From Algiphilus sp022763315 (GTDB lineage Bacteria > Pseudomonadota > Gammaproteobacteria > Nevskiales > Nevskiaceae): a DNA stretch of 64,000 bases. The notes beneath the pieces are model-generated. The model made no database searches, had not been told where the DNA came from, and saw only the letters and a program-made list of their open reading frames with translations. Both the position numbers and the translations under genes were made by a program. The stretch lies in assembly GCF_965249985.1 (NCBI RefSeq), contig NZ_OZ252280.1. One strand, written 5' to 3'. Positions 43,260 to 52,159 of this stretch are shown here, piece after piece. Position 1 is the first letter of the stretch. Each line of letters opens with the position of its first letter.

Positions 43260-43901
43260 ATGTCGAATTATTTTGAGAATCCCTACAAGGGCGTGCCACT
43301 TGCCGAGCAGGTGACAAACCCGAACATCAGCGTGGGACGGTACAGCTATTACTCGGGCTACTATCACGGCCACCCGTTTGAGGAATGTGCGCGCTACCTT
43401 CTGCCCGATCGCGACGACGTAGACCGCTTGATCATTGGCAGTTTCTGCTCCATTGGCAGTGGCGCGTCTTTCATTATGGCGGGCAACCAAGGGCACCGCC
43501 CTGATTGGGTGTCGACCTTTCCATTCTTCTACATGATGGAAGAGCCTGCTTTTGCAGAGGCTTGCGATGGCTTTGAGCGCGCCGGGGACACCATCGTCGG
43601 GAGTGATGTGTGGATCGGCGCCGAAGCGATGATTCTGCCGGGCGTCACAATCGGTCATGGTGCCGTGATCGGCAGTCGCGCGGTGGTCACAAAGGATGTC
43701 GAGGCGTACGCCATTGTGGGGGGTAACCCGGCGCGGCACATCAGGAAGCGCTTCTCGGATGAACAGATTGCGATGCTCCTAGAATTGGCGTGGTGGGATT
43801 GGCCCCTCGAGCGCATCCGCGCTGCAATGCCGATGCTGTGCGCCGGTGATATTGACGGCCTACACCATTACTGGCGGAGAGGCGCAGCGGGCGAGGATTG
43901 A
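43260..43901 (+). CDS. catB: CatB-type (xenobiotic) O-acetyltransferase
   Basis: Left-handed beta-helix acetyltransferase of 213 residues that can transfer acetyl from acetyl-CoA to chloramphenicol or related hydroxyls. It follows CatB closely throughout: NPNISVGRYSYYSGYYHGHPF, IIGSFCSIGSGASFIMAGNQGHR with catalytic His79, VWIGAEAMILPGV and IVGGNPARHIRKRFS. Hexapeptide repeats span about 60-180. The gene is chromosomal and not flanked by attC or transposon sequence, although CatB genes are best known as integron cassettes. ATG at 43260 gives the standard N terminus. Confidence 0.9.
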   Translation: MSNYFENPYKGVPLAEQVTNPNISVGRYSYYSGYYHGHPFEECARYLLPDRDDVDRLIIGSFCSIGSGASFIMAGNQGHRPDWVSTFPFFYMMEEPAFAEACDGFERAGDTIVGSDVWIGAEAMILPGVTIGHGAVIGSRAVVTKDVEAYAIVGGNPARHIRKRFSDEQIAMLLELAWWDWPLERIRAAMPMLCAGDIDGLHHYWRRGAAGED

Positions 43902-43966
43902 AAGACGGCTAGATGCCCGATGCAATGCCGTCGGGCTCATTTGCAGTGATTGGGAGAGGAGGCCAC

Positions 43967-44878
43967 ATGGAAGAGAGGTGTGTACCGGTTCACGACCGGA
44001 CGCTTTGGAGCGCCGCCTATGGCGAAGACCAAGCCGGTACGGTGCTGTTGATCGCGGGCGCCAACGCCTCGGGCTATATGTGGCCGGATGCCTTTGTAGA
44101 CGGTCTGGTTGAACGTGGGCTGCGGGTCATCCGCTACGACCACCGCGACACGGGGCGGTCGACCTGCCAAGCCTTCGAAGCGTCGCCCTACACGCTGGAG
44201 GATTTGGCAAGGGATGCCATCGGCATACTCGACGCTTGGGCCGTGCCGCGTGCGCATGTTGTTGGCCTTTCGGTGGGCGCAACGCTGGGTCAGGTCATGG
44301 CCCTTGACCATCCGGATCGCCTGCACAGCCTGGTGCTGATGTGCGGCGCAGCCTTGGATGTCGACTTCGTCGGGAACATCGTGCGCGCCCTTTCCGGGGA
44401 GCAAGCGCAGGATGGATTGCCGCTGCCCGACAAGGCCGTGCTGGAAGCGCTTGCCGATCGCGCGACGCCCTCAGCCAGTCTGGAAGAGGAGCTGGATCGA
44501 CGCGTGAAGGAATGGCGTTTGCTCGCGGGTGAGGGTGGCGCCTTCGACGCTGCTGACTTCCGTTCGCGCGAGGCGCGTTGCATCGCGCATGCCGGCACTT
44601 GGGTGCAACCTGGCAACCATGCGATGGCCACCCCGGTGCCCTTGGCGCGCGGGGAGGCGCTCCGCTTGGCGCGCGTCCCGACCTTGGTCATCCAGGGCAT
44701 GCTGGATCCGCTCAACCCGCCGCCACACGGACGACACCTCGCGGAGCGGATGGGGAATGCGCGCCTGCTGGAAGTGGCGGAAATGGGGCACTGCTTGCCA
44801 GCGGCCCTTCTTCCGCGTCTGGTGGAGGAAGTGGCTGCGCATGTCGCGCGCAGTCAAGATCAGGATGGGGGCGCATAG
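43967..44878 (+). CDS. Alpha/beta-fold hydrolase
   Basis: A 303-residue serine hydrolase with oxyanion region LLIAGANASG, YDHRDTGRST, the nucleophile elbow GLSVG (Ser102), and a late His in EMGHCLP. Acid residue probably Asp in GMLDPLNPP. It resembles methylesterase/epoxide hydrolase-like enzymes of the aclacinomycin esterase type, substrate unknown. GAGAGGAGG just before ATG 43967 fixes the start. It follows catB by 65 bases and could share its transcript. Confidence 0.85.
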   Translation: MEERCVPVHDRTLWSAAYGEDQAGTVLLIAGANASGYMWPDAFVDGLVERGLRVIRYDHRDTGRSTCQAFEASPYTLEDLARDAIGILDAWAVPRAHVVGLSVGATLGQVMALDHPDRLHSLVLMCGAALDVDFVGNIVRALSGEQAQDGLPLPDKAVLEALADRATPSASLEEELDRRVKEWRLLAGEGGAFDAADFRSREARCIAHAGTWVQPGNHAMATPVPLARGEALRLARVPTLVIQGMLDPLNPPPHGRHLAERMGNARLLEVAEMGHCLPAALLPRLVEEVAAHVARSQDQDGGA

Positions 44879-45125
44879 CCCGCAAGAGAGGATTGCGGCG
44901 CGCTGGCGCCTCAGAAGCGACCTCGCAGAAGCAGGGTGATGCTCACGGGGAAATGAAGTCGCTGACGGCTGCGGCCCAGATCGGTGGCATTCGAAGCCAG
45001 CTGTCCAAGCGCCCACCGCTGATCCGGAATGATTGCCTGATGCTCCGGAAATCGGAGCTTGCATCTTTGCCTTTGGGCCAGAACGGCCTACTCTGCGTGA
45101 TGCTCTGTCAGCAGGGGAACGTGTC

Positions 45126-46040
45126 ATGAGGCCTATCGCGGATCTTGCCAGCCTGCTGGACCATTACACGCTGAGCTTGGGCAATGGCTCGCATGAAACA
45201 GCGATTGCAAACCTGCACATCATGCGTGCCGAAGCTGTCACCGAACCGTTGCATGCCGTCTTTAAGCCATCCCTGTGCATTGTGGCGCAGGGAGCCAAAC
45301 GGACGGTTGCTGGCGAACGCACCTTCGACTATGCGCCCGGCCAGTATCTGACGGTGTCCATCAGCGTGCCCGTCCGAGGGCAGATCATGGAAGCCGCACC
45401 CGAAGCGCCCTTCCTGTGCATGAAGCTGACCCTTGATCCGCTGGTGCTCAATGCGGTCGTCATTGAAGCGATGGTCCCGCGCCAGGAGGCTGAGCCGGAA
45501 ATCGGCTTGCAGGTTTCGCCGGTCTCGCCCGAGATCATTGATGCGGCGGTGCGTCTGGTGGGCCTGCTGGGCCGGCCGGAACATGCCGGCGCGCTGGCCC
45601 CGCTTTACCAGCGGGAGTTGATGGTGCTTCTGCTATCAGGGCCGCAGGGCGCGCGGCTGCGGCAGATGGCGATGCCGGGCAGCCGTACTGCACAGATCGT
45701 GCGGGCCCTGCGCTGGATCACGGAGAATTTCCGTCAGCCGATCAGTGTCGAGGACGCCGCCGCGGAGGCGGGCATGAGCGCCTCGACCTTCTATCAGCAT
45801 TTCAAGAACGTCACCTCGCAGAGCCCGCTCCAATTCCTGAAGCAGCTGCGCCTGCAGGAAGCGCGCAGCCTGCTGGTCAGCGGTGGCATGGATGCGGCCA
45901 GTGCCAGCTTTGCGGTCGGCTATTCCAGTCCGCAGCAATTCAGTCGCGAGTATGCACGCATGTTCGGCGCGCCACCCCAGCGCGACGCGGCCCGGCTGCG
46001 GGCACAAGTGAATGCGCCGACAGCGGCTGCCGCGGGGTGA
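45126..46040 (+). CDS. AraC-family transcriptional regulator
   Basis: A 304-residue regulator with an N-terminal cupin-like AraC_N domain (about 20-190; GERTFDYAPGQYLTVSISVPV) and a C-terminal double helix-turn-helix: VEDAAAEAGMSASTFYQHFK and FAVGYSSPQQFSREYARMFG. AraC regulators of this N-terminal type usually sit beside the oxidoreductase gene they control; here the SDR gene follows directly in the same direction. Confidence 0.9.
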   Translation: MRPIADLASLLDHYTLSLGNGSHETAIANLHIMRAEAVTEPLHAVFKPSLCIVAQGAKRTVAGERTFDYAPGQYLTVSISVPVRGQIMEAAPEAPFLCMKLTLDPLVLNAVVIEAMVPRQEAEPEIGLQVSPVSPEIIDAAVRLVGLLGRPEHAGALAPLYQRELMVLLLSGPQGARLRQMAMPGSRTAQIVRALRWITENFRQPISVEDAAAEAGMSASTFYQHFKNVTSQSPLQFLKQLRLQEARSLLVSGGMDAASASFAVGYSSPQQFSREYARMFGAPPQRDAARLRAQVNAPTAAAAG

Positions 46041-46173
46041 TGGATCCTCCGCAAAGCCGGAGGATCGGGTAACACTGACGGAGATTCCTGTTACCGCCCG
46101 CCATGGCTTTTCTTCCATTCTCCGGGTATGGCACCGCAGCCCTCGCGGTGCGGACTGGAAGAGGAGATTTGGC

Positions 46174-46905
46174 ATGTCGAACGGTCTGAAAGACAAAGTT
46201 GTGGCCATCACAGGCGCCTCCAGCGGAATCGGTGAGGTCACGGCCCGTCACCTGGCAGAGAATGGCGCCCATGTGCTTGTGGGCGCGCGGCGGATAGACA
46301 GACTCCAAAAGCTGGTCAGTGCGTTGCAAGCCGCCGGGGCGCGCGCGGAATATCAAGCGCTGGATGTGACGGACCGCGCCAGCGTGACCCGCTTTGTCGA
46401 TTTCGCGGTGGAACGGTTCGGGCGACTGGATGCGCTGGTCAATAACGCCGGAGTGATGCCGCTGTCGCCGCTGGCCGCGCTCAAGCTGGATGAATGGGAC
46501 CGGATGATCGATGTGAACATCAAGGGCGTGTTGAATGGCATCGCAGCGGCTCTGCCGGTGTTCGAAGATCAGGGCTGTGGCCATGTCGTCAACACATCCT
46601 CGATTGCGGCCTACTACGTGATGCCGGCTGGGGCCATCTACTGCGCCACAAAGAAGGCCGTGAATGCGATTACGGAAGGGCTCCGTCTGGAGGCCCCGCA
46701 TATCCGCACGACGATCGTCTCGCCGGGAGTCACCGAGTCGGAGCTGGCCGACACGGTGACACATGCTGAGACGGCGGCGCTGGTGGCGGCTTTCCGCACG
46801 GAGCCAATGCCGGCCGATGCGATCGCGCGGGCGGTTGGCTTCGCGATCGCGCAGCCACAGAGTGTGGATGTCAGCGAGATCATCGTTCGCCCCACCGGCA
46901 AATAG
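46174..46905 (+). CDS. Short-chain dehydrogenase/reductase (SDR)
   Basis: A 243-residue classical SDR: cofactor motif TGASSGIG (14-21), NNAGV, the catalytic Ser in NTSSIA, the YCATK motif with catalytic Tyr and Lys, and SPGVTESEL after it. Substrate unknown. GAGGAG precedes the ATG. Probably regulated by the adjacent AraC protein; SDRs of this type often reduce toxic aldehydes or ketones. Confidence 0.9.
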   Translation: MSNGLKDKVVAITGASSGIGEVTARHLAENGAHVLVGARRIDRLQKLVSALQAAGARAEYQALDVTDRASVTRFVDFAVERFGRLDALVNNAGVMPLSPLAALKLDEWDRMIDVNIKGVLNGIAAALPVFEDQGCGHVVNTSSIAAYYVMPAGAIYCATKKAVNAITEGLRLEAPHIRTTIVSPGVTESELADTVTHAETAALVAAFRTEPMPADAIARAVGFAIAQPQSVDVSEIIVRPTGK

Positions 46906-46989
46906 GCCGCGATTCGAGGCCGGCGGCCTCGCGCCTGTCAGCCCGGTCGGTTGCGGCCGTCTTCTAAAACGCCCTGAATCAAGGCGTGA

Positions 46990-47421
46990 ATGGATGCAAT
47001 GGAGAAAGTGCGAGTGACTAAGAACCTGATTTATATGCTTTTGGCCGTGAAAGCCTTGATGCTGGTCTGGGGCATCCTCGGATTGATTGAATACTTTGTT
47101 CCTGCCGCAGGCTTTGGGTTACAGGATGAAAATTTCCCGGCAGGCGTGCAGTTCCTTCACTGGTTGTTAATTACATTGACCGGCACGGTGTTTGTTGTTG
47201 GCTATATGACGGGTTGGACATATACACCGTTCGCGACAATCACCATGTATGCGACATTGGCAACGATTTGCTTTGTTGAGACGGTCGACTTCAACGCTTT
47301 TGGCGGTGGCGATCGCCGATTCTTCATTATGGCGTTGGAGTACGTGCTCTACATCGTTCTTTCCACGTACCTGCTTCGCTCGGAGCACTTCAGGATGCGG
47401 TTTCAAGCCACCATCGGATAG
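46990..47421 (+). CDS. Four-helix membrane protein of unknown function
   Basis: About 143 residues with four membrane helices (roughly 12-40, 53-73, 76-96 and 110-130). No family is recognised. The start is uncertain: ATG 46990, ATG 46999 or GTG 47011, the last having GGAG correctly spaced. AT content is a little higher than in neighbouring genes. Confidence 0.6.
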   Translation: MDAMEKVRVTKNLIYMLLAVKALMLVWGILGLIEYFVPAAGFGLQDENFPAGVQFLHWLLITLTGTVFVVGYMTGWTYTPFATITMYATLATICFVETVDFNAFGGGDRRFFIMALEYVLYIVLSTYLLRSEHFRMRFQATIG

Positions 47422-47474
47422 GCCATCCGATCGTTTGGACACGTCGCCAGAAAGGGAACACGCGCGACTGCGCC

Positions 47475-48377
47475 TCAGAAGCGGTATCCCGCGAGCAGGG
47501 TGATGTTCAAGGGATCAAAGCGCAGCCGCGTCCGACTGCGCGCGAGTTCGGTACCGTCGGAGGCGTACAGGTTGACTTCGGCGTCGGTTTCCAGCGCGAT
47601 GAAGGTCAGCCCGCCGGACAGGCTCCAGTGGTCGCTGAATCGCCAGCGCACGCCGGCGGCGAGGGCCGGTGCGAGGTTGGGTTCAAGGCGTGCATCGATG
47701 GTGGTCGGCCCGGGAATACCTGCCGCGAAGGCGAGTGGTGTACCGAAGCGGCGATTGGCCTCTGCCTTCAGATCGCCGTTCAGCGACACTTCGGTGAAGA
47801 AGGCATAGGTCACGCCAATACCGAGATAGGGGCGCAAGACCGCTTCCGGTGCGCCAAAGTGGCGCGTCACCAGGAACACCGGCACCCACTGCCGGGCACG
47901 GCCTGTGGGATTGAAGCGTGGTTCGCCCAGGTCAATCTGCGCGGCGAGGCCGAGCGGGCCCGTGGTGCGCACGGTGCCGCTGCCCTCGACGCTTCCTTTG
48001 GGCGGATAGCCAAGTATTAGCCGCAGCGCCCAGACATCCGTCAGAAAATATTGGCCGACCAGGGCCAGGCTATCGATAGAGTCCGCATCGAGGCGCACGC
48101 CCTCACTGGCAAAACGCGATTCCACGCCGAGCAAGGGAAAGAGCGGATTGGCGCGCAACGCGTTCCGAGGCGGGCCATTGGATTCGTGCGGCATGCTGTG
48201 CAGCCATCCGGCTTCCAGGACGATGTCGCCGGCGCGTTGCGCAGCGACAGGGAAAGCCAACAGGGTGGCAACGAGCGCAATGAGTGGCAGGAAAGGCAAA
48301 GGGTGACGGTATTTGCGATCAGATGCGCAGGCTACACGCAGGCGTCTGGCCGCGCTGGCATGGGTGATTCGCGCCAC
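47475..48377 (-). CDS. OmpW-family outer membrane protein
   Basis: A signal-peptide region (hydrophobic PFLPLIALVATLLAFPVAAQ) followed by a small barrel with the OmpW pattern: LRPYLGIGVTYAFF, DHWSLSGGLTFIALETDA and a final aromatic LLAGYRF. OmpW proteins pass small hydrophobic compounds. The start is unclear: GTG at 48377 is used, ATG at 48449 gives an implausibly long leader, and TTG at 48296 would place the signal sequence first. Divergent from the ferritin-like gene. Confidence 0.78.
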   Translation of the reverse strand: MARITHASAARRLRVACASDRKYRHPLPFLPLIALVATLLAFPVAAQRAGDIVLEAGWLHSMPHESNGPPRNALRANPLFPLLGVESRFASEGVRLDADSIDSLALVGQYFLTDVWALRLILGYPPKGSVEGSGTVRTTGPLGLAAQIDLGEPRFNPTGRARQWVPVFLVTRHFGAPEAVLRPYLGIGVTYAFFTEVSLNGDLKAEANRRFGTPLAFAAGIPGPTTIDARLEPNLAPALAAGVRWRFSDHWSLSGGLTFIALETDAEVNLYASDGTELARSRTRLRFDPLNITLLAGYRF

Positions 48378-48475
48378 ACACCGGCTTGTCGGCGCCGCTC
48401 GGGGTACGCTAGACAACGCCAACCCCGCGCGCGTTTCATGTGCGCGCATTCAACAAGCAATGAGGAGTGCAATCG

Positions 48476-48772
48476 ATGTCGAATGAGGGATATCACGAGC
48501 CCGTCGAGGAACTGTCAGACGAGACGCGCGACATGCATCGCGCCATCACCTCGCTGATGGAAGAGCTGGAGGCGGTCGACTGGTACAACCAGCGGGTTGA
48601 CGCCTGCAAGGATCCGGAACTCAAGAAGATCCTGGCCCACAATCGGGACGAGGAAAAGGAGCATGCAGCCATGGTGTTGGAGTGGATCCGTCGACGTGAC
48701 GCAACATTGAATGACGAACTCAAGGACTACCTTTTCACCGAAGGCCCCATCGGGCACCACCACGGCGATTAG
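48476..48772 (+). CDS. Encapsulated-ferritin-like (EncFtn) protein
   Basis: A 98-residue two-helix ferritin-like protein very close to the Rhodospirillum rubrum EncFtn domain. The ferroxidase residues are present: Glu30 in MEELEAVDWY, and Glu60 and His63 in HNRDEEKEHAAMVLEW. EncFtn forms an annular decamer that oxidises iron inside an encapsulin nanocompartment. Here the protein ends right after LFTEGPIGHHHGD and lacks the usual C-terminal cargo peptide, and no encapsulin shell gene is within the window. GAGGAG lies 8 bases before ATG 48476. Confidence 0.9.
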   Translation: MSNEGYHEPVEELSDETRDMHRAITSLMEELEAVDWYNQRVDACKDPELKKILAHNRDEEKEHAAMVLEWIRRRDATLNDELKDYLFTEGPIGHHHGD

Positions 48773-48937
48773 CAATAGGGCTGAGCCCATGCGCTATGGC
48801 GCAGCCGCGTAACTTGAATCCGCCGGGTTTCAGCAGCGGCTGCGCCGAACAGATCGTCAGAGTCCGCGGCAGAGAGCAAGTCGACACACAGGGCGGGTGG
48901 CCCCGCACGGTTGAACGCCTCATTCAGGAGTGCCCTG

Positions 48938-49306
48938 ATGCGCCATTCCTACACCGAACGAATTGGTCCCTATGTAACAGATGCCCTTCGGGAGGCATCC
49001 AATGCGCGCTCCCGGGGACAGCCTGAGACCGAGTTTCGGTATCTGGAGAGGGCGCATGTGTTGGGGCAGTCTTCGACCTACTGGCATACGCGCGTGCATT
49101 GGGCCATGGGTCGTTGGGCATTCAGGAACCGCGCGCCGGGGGAATTCTTCGGGCAGCTCCTGCGGATTGCGGGTGCGGCGACCAAGACACCCTTTGGGCT
49201 CGTTCCTGAGGGGAATACGGGTGGCAGCAACGTCAGCCCTTTCAGGCGCATGCCCATTGCGGCCGACCTGCGCCACATCATCGAGACGGCGCGGTCCGCT
49301 GACTGA
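48938..49306 (+). CDS. DUF3703 family protein
   Basis: A 122-residue soluble protein with the DUF3703 signature RYLERAHVLGQSSTYWHTRVHWAMGRWA and LRIAGAATKTPFGLVPEGNTGG. Function unknown; family members often sit near metal or heavy-metal genes. ATG 48938 has CAGGAG upstream. It lies 165 bases after the ferritin-like gene. Confidence 0.85.
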   Translation: MRHSYTERIGPYVTDALREASNARSRGQPETEFRYLERAHVLGQSSTYWHTRVHWAMGRWAFRNRAPGEFFGQLLRIAGAATKTPFGLVPEGNTGGSNVSPFRRMPIAADLRHIIETARSAD

Positions 49307-49360
49307 CCGCAGCTATCGCCCCGTCTGAGACCGGGCAAGGCGTCTGCGGCCCGGCCGGCT

Positions 49361-49867
49361 TCAGCGCCTTACGTCCTCAAGCAATTCGGGGCTGACCTCG
49401 TCAGCGCCGTAGACCACGGTGAACTCGCCGGCGGCCTCGATCACGGCGATCTTTACGTCATCGATCCTGGCGACATTGGCCTCGCGCAGTTTTGCCCACA
49501 GGTCGAAGCGCGTCATTCCACCGATGCGGAGATTGTCGTCGAGGACCTTGCCGTCCTCCATGACCAGCAAGGGCAGGTTGTCGACCACGCGCTCCAGCTT
49601 GCGAAAGCGCTGCCGCAGCGGCGCGACGATCATTTGCCAGGAGAACAGCGCCGCAACCGCCAGTATCGGGACCCAGACCGGCTGATCCGGCGCGGTCACG
49701 GCCGATGCCAACACCGAGCCCAGCGCCACCGCCACCGGGAAATCAAATCCCGACATCTGCGAGAAAGAGCGCAGACCAAATAGTCGCGACGCCAGGATGA
49801 TGGCGAACATCATGAGAAAGGTGCGCCCGATGAGGTCGATCAACAAGGGCAATTCGAGATTGCTCAT
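49361..49867 (-). CDS. DUF421 (YetF-like) membrane protein
   Basis: A 168-residue protein with three N-terminal membrane helices (to about residue 85) and a C-terminal cytoplasmic domain. It contains GLRSFSQMSGFDFPVAVALGSVLASAV and VDNLPLLVMEDGKVLDDNL, the standard DUF421 pattern. Bacillus members act in spore or envelope stress; role here unknown. Confidence 0.85.
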   Translation of the reverse strand: MSNLELPLLIDLIGRTFLMMFAIILASRLFGLRSFSQMSGFDFPVAVALGSVLASAVTAPDQPVWVPILAVAALFSWQMIVAPLRQRFRKLERVVDNLPLLVMEDGKVLDDNLRIGGMTRFDLWAKLREANVARIDDVKIAVIEAAGEFTVVYGADEVSPELLEDVRR

Positions 49868-50092
49868 GGTGGCTATCCTTTGGAAAGAGGCGGGTTGCGG
49901 CGTTGTGAAGCCATCGACCTCCAGGTGTCTGGGCAGTCGAGGCGACAGCCCACCCGAGGCGTGGAAAGTCTGGGCCGCGTCGGCTTTGCTTACGCTGAGC
50001 CGCGGTACGTTGCGCGCATTGGACGCCGCATGATGGGCCGATGCGCCGCTCCGGTTTCTGCCCTGTAATGGCGTGTTGGTGCGTGGGGCGAA

Positions 50093-50515
50093 TCAGCCAT
50101 CATCGGCATTGCCGCCGCGTCCCTTCGGGATGACGAGGGTCTTCAACGCATCGCGCAGCGCTTCCACCCCATGGATGTCTTGCGACCAGTCGCGCAGCGC
50201 ATCGACATTCGCCGCGATGCGAAACACCGCATGCACGAACTCCAGCGCGACCCGGATGAAAACCAGACCGGCAATGAAGTAGATCGGGGTCACCAGAAAG
50301 AGCTCGATCAGCCCCTGCCACAGGCTCATGGCAAAGGCGCTGACGGTGCGGCTCAGGAGAATGGCCGCCAGCCCGGAGACGAGCACGACATAGGCCGCGG
50401 GGAGCATGCGCACCGACACCACGGTCCTGAAGCGCAGATCCATGAGGGCTGCCCCCAGCCCACCAAGCAATGAGGAAACGGTGGAGGGTTCGGTCTGTTG
50501 GTGTGGGTCAGTCAT
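50093..50515 (-). CDS. DUF4282-like two-helix membrane protein
   Basis: A 140-residue protein with two membrane helices (about 40-62 and 75-100). LLGGLGAALMDLRFRTVVSVRMLPAAYVVL and FLVTPIYFIAGLVFIRVALEFVHAVFRIA resemble DUF4282 proteins. ATG 50515 has AAGGAG at the right distance, so the long upstream in-frame stretch is excluded. Confidence 0.75.
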   Translation of the reverse strand: MTDPHQQTEPSTVSSLLGGLGAALMDLRFRTVVSVRMLPAAYVVLVSGLAAILLSRTVSAFAMSLWQGLIELFLVTPIYFIAGLVFIRVALEFVHAVFRIAANVDALRDWSQDIHGVEALRDALKTLVIPKGRGGNADDG

Positions 50516-50662
50516 GACAACTCCTTCTTGGAATGCCCATGGCGACAAATGGGGGGCAGCAAGCTGCTGCACCACGAGCGTCCCAACCGTAGCCCAAACG
50601 TACGCCTGCACGCAGACGATTTCCGGCGGCATGCGGTGTCTGGCAGCGCCTTCCCGCCGCCG

Positions 50663-51718
50663 CTATTGCGATGAGGGATCTTGAATGCGCCATTCCACCG
50701 GTGCCGCAACCAGTTGGCGGAGCTGGTCCCGCACGGCCTGCAGGGTGCGTGTGCTGGGGCGCTGAACTGGCCCCTGCAGCGGGATACGAATGCGGAACGT
50801 GTCGCGCTCGCCTTCGCCGACAAGGGCGACGCCAGCCTCAAGGATCGTCTCAGCAATCCAATCGAAGGGCGCACTTGCCAGCGTCTCGCCGAAGTCGAGC
50901 TGCGAGATCGTGGCATCGATCTCACCGCGTGCCGTGCGCTCACGCACGCGCAGCGTGATATCCGCGTGCAGGGTGCCTTGGCGGATATCCATTCCGGTGG
51001 TTGCTTCGATAGCGCGCTGGTATTGGCGCAGCGAGACGGCTGACAGCCGTAGTCTCAGCCGAGCATCGTGCGCAGGCATAGCCGTCGCAGATTGAGCGAA
51101 GACCTGCACCGAACCAGTGTCAGGGAGTTCGCCTTTGAATGTGGCATCGATCCCTGCATCGTCATCGGCGCGTTGGATCCGCCCGTGCAAGGAGGCGAGG
51201 CGCATCGTCTCCGATTGCTGTGCATCAATCGCCGTGAATAGGCGCATCGAGCCGTTCTCGACTCGAAGTGCCTGGATGGGGAGCGGCACGAGGTCCTGGA
51301 CCAGCTGCACCCAATCCTGGCCGAAGCCAAACTGCAACAGACGGCCCTCGGCGTCGGCAATCAGCGTCGCGACCGGGTTGAGCGCCCGCAGATCGGCGCG
51401 GATTGGCGTATCCAGCGACAAAAGACCGGTGACCGACAGGTCAATGTCGGGCGCGTCGATCAAGGGTGGCAGTGCTGCCGGAGCAGCATTTGCTTGAACG
51501 CGGAGCCCGTACAACCGTACCTTGCCGCGCCACCACTGCATGCTGACCTTGTCGAAGGCGCCGTGATGCTCGGGCATCTGGTCAAGTCGCGCGTTGAGGC
51601 GCTCCAGCACCAAGCAGGGAACGATGACGTGGACGATCAGCACGAGGGCCGCTGCGGCCAATCCGAGGGCAAGGATCGATGGCCGGATCAAACGCTGCGT
51701 CGGAAGGGAGCTCGCCAT
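50663..51718 (-). CDS. DUF748/AsmA-like periplasmic protein
   Basis: A 351-residue protein with one N-terminal membrane helix (about 12-36) and a long beta-rich periplasmic region with repeated strand motifs (for example VSMQWWRGKVRLYGLRV and IDLSVTGLLSLDTPIRADLRAL), typical of DUF748/AsmA-type proteins thought to bridge lipids across the envelope. Family function is inferred. Confidence 0.75.
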   Translation of the reverse strand: MASSLPTQRLIRPSILALGLAAAALVLIVHVIVPCLVLERLNARLDQMPEHHGAFDKVSMQWWRGKVRLYGLRVQANAAPAALPPLIDAPDIDLSVTGLLSLDTPIRADLRALNPVATLIADAEGRLLQFGFGQDWVQLVQDLVPLPIQALRVENGSMRLFTAIDAQQSETMRLASLHGRIQRADDDAGIDATFKGELPDTGSVQVFAQSATAMPAHDARLRLRLSAVSLRQYQRAIEATTGMDIRQGTLHADITLRVRERTARGEIDATISQLDFGETLASAPFDWIAETILEAGVALVGEGERDTFRIRIPLQGPVQRPSTRTLQAVRDQLRQLVAAPVEWRIQDPSSQ

Positions 51719-51925
51719 TCGGGCATCAGGCTACCATCGCGGCACGCGTTGACGGCCACCGGCGTTCGCTCGCGGAAGGCGCATGTCCCGCTCGAGCGTT
51801 GGGTCTGCGCGGCGAATACGTGCCGATGCGGGCGACGAAGGTGTCCTGTGACGCCCTAGGTAACAGCGCGCATCGGTGTTCCGCGGCTAGACTGAGCGAG
51901 GGTGTGAGGCAAAGGCGTTGGACGC

Positions 51926-52105
51926 ATGTCGCATCAGGCAAAGGCTTCGCTCTGGCTGTTTGGGGGCCTGAGCGTCGGCATCGTGATGGGCCTTGCTCTT
52001 GGGGTCGCGATGTCCAAACCCCTGGAAGGCGTCGTAGTAGGCATCGCTCTTGGCGCCGCGATGGGGGGAATCCCAGCATCGCAGCACTACTTCGATGATG
52101 GCTAG
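51926..52105 (+). CDS. Small glycine-zipper-like membrane protein
   Basis: A 59-residue protein, MSHQAKASLW through SQHYFDDG, with a hydrophobic, Gly- and Ala-rich stretch (LFGGLSVGIVMGLALGVAM and VVVGIALGAAMGG) that probably makes two short helices with GxxxG packing. No family is recognised. ATG with no strong ribosome binding site. Confidence 0.55.
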   Translation: MSHQAKASLWLFGGLSVGIVMGLALGVAMSKPLEGVVVGIALGAAMGGIPASQHYFDDG

Positions 52106-52159
52106 CGTACCCCACGGCCTGACTTGCAGCGTTGACCGGACTGACTGCACAGTAGGGCC

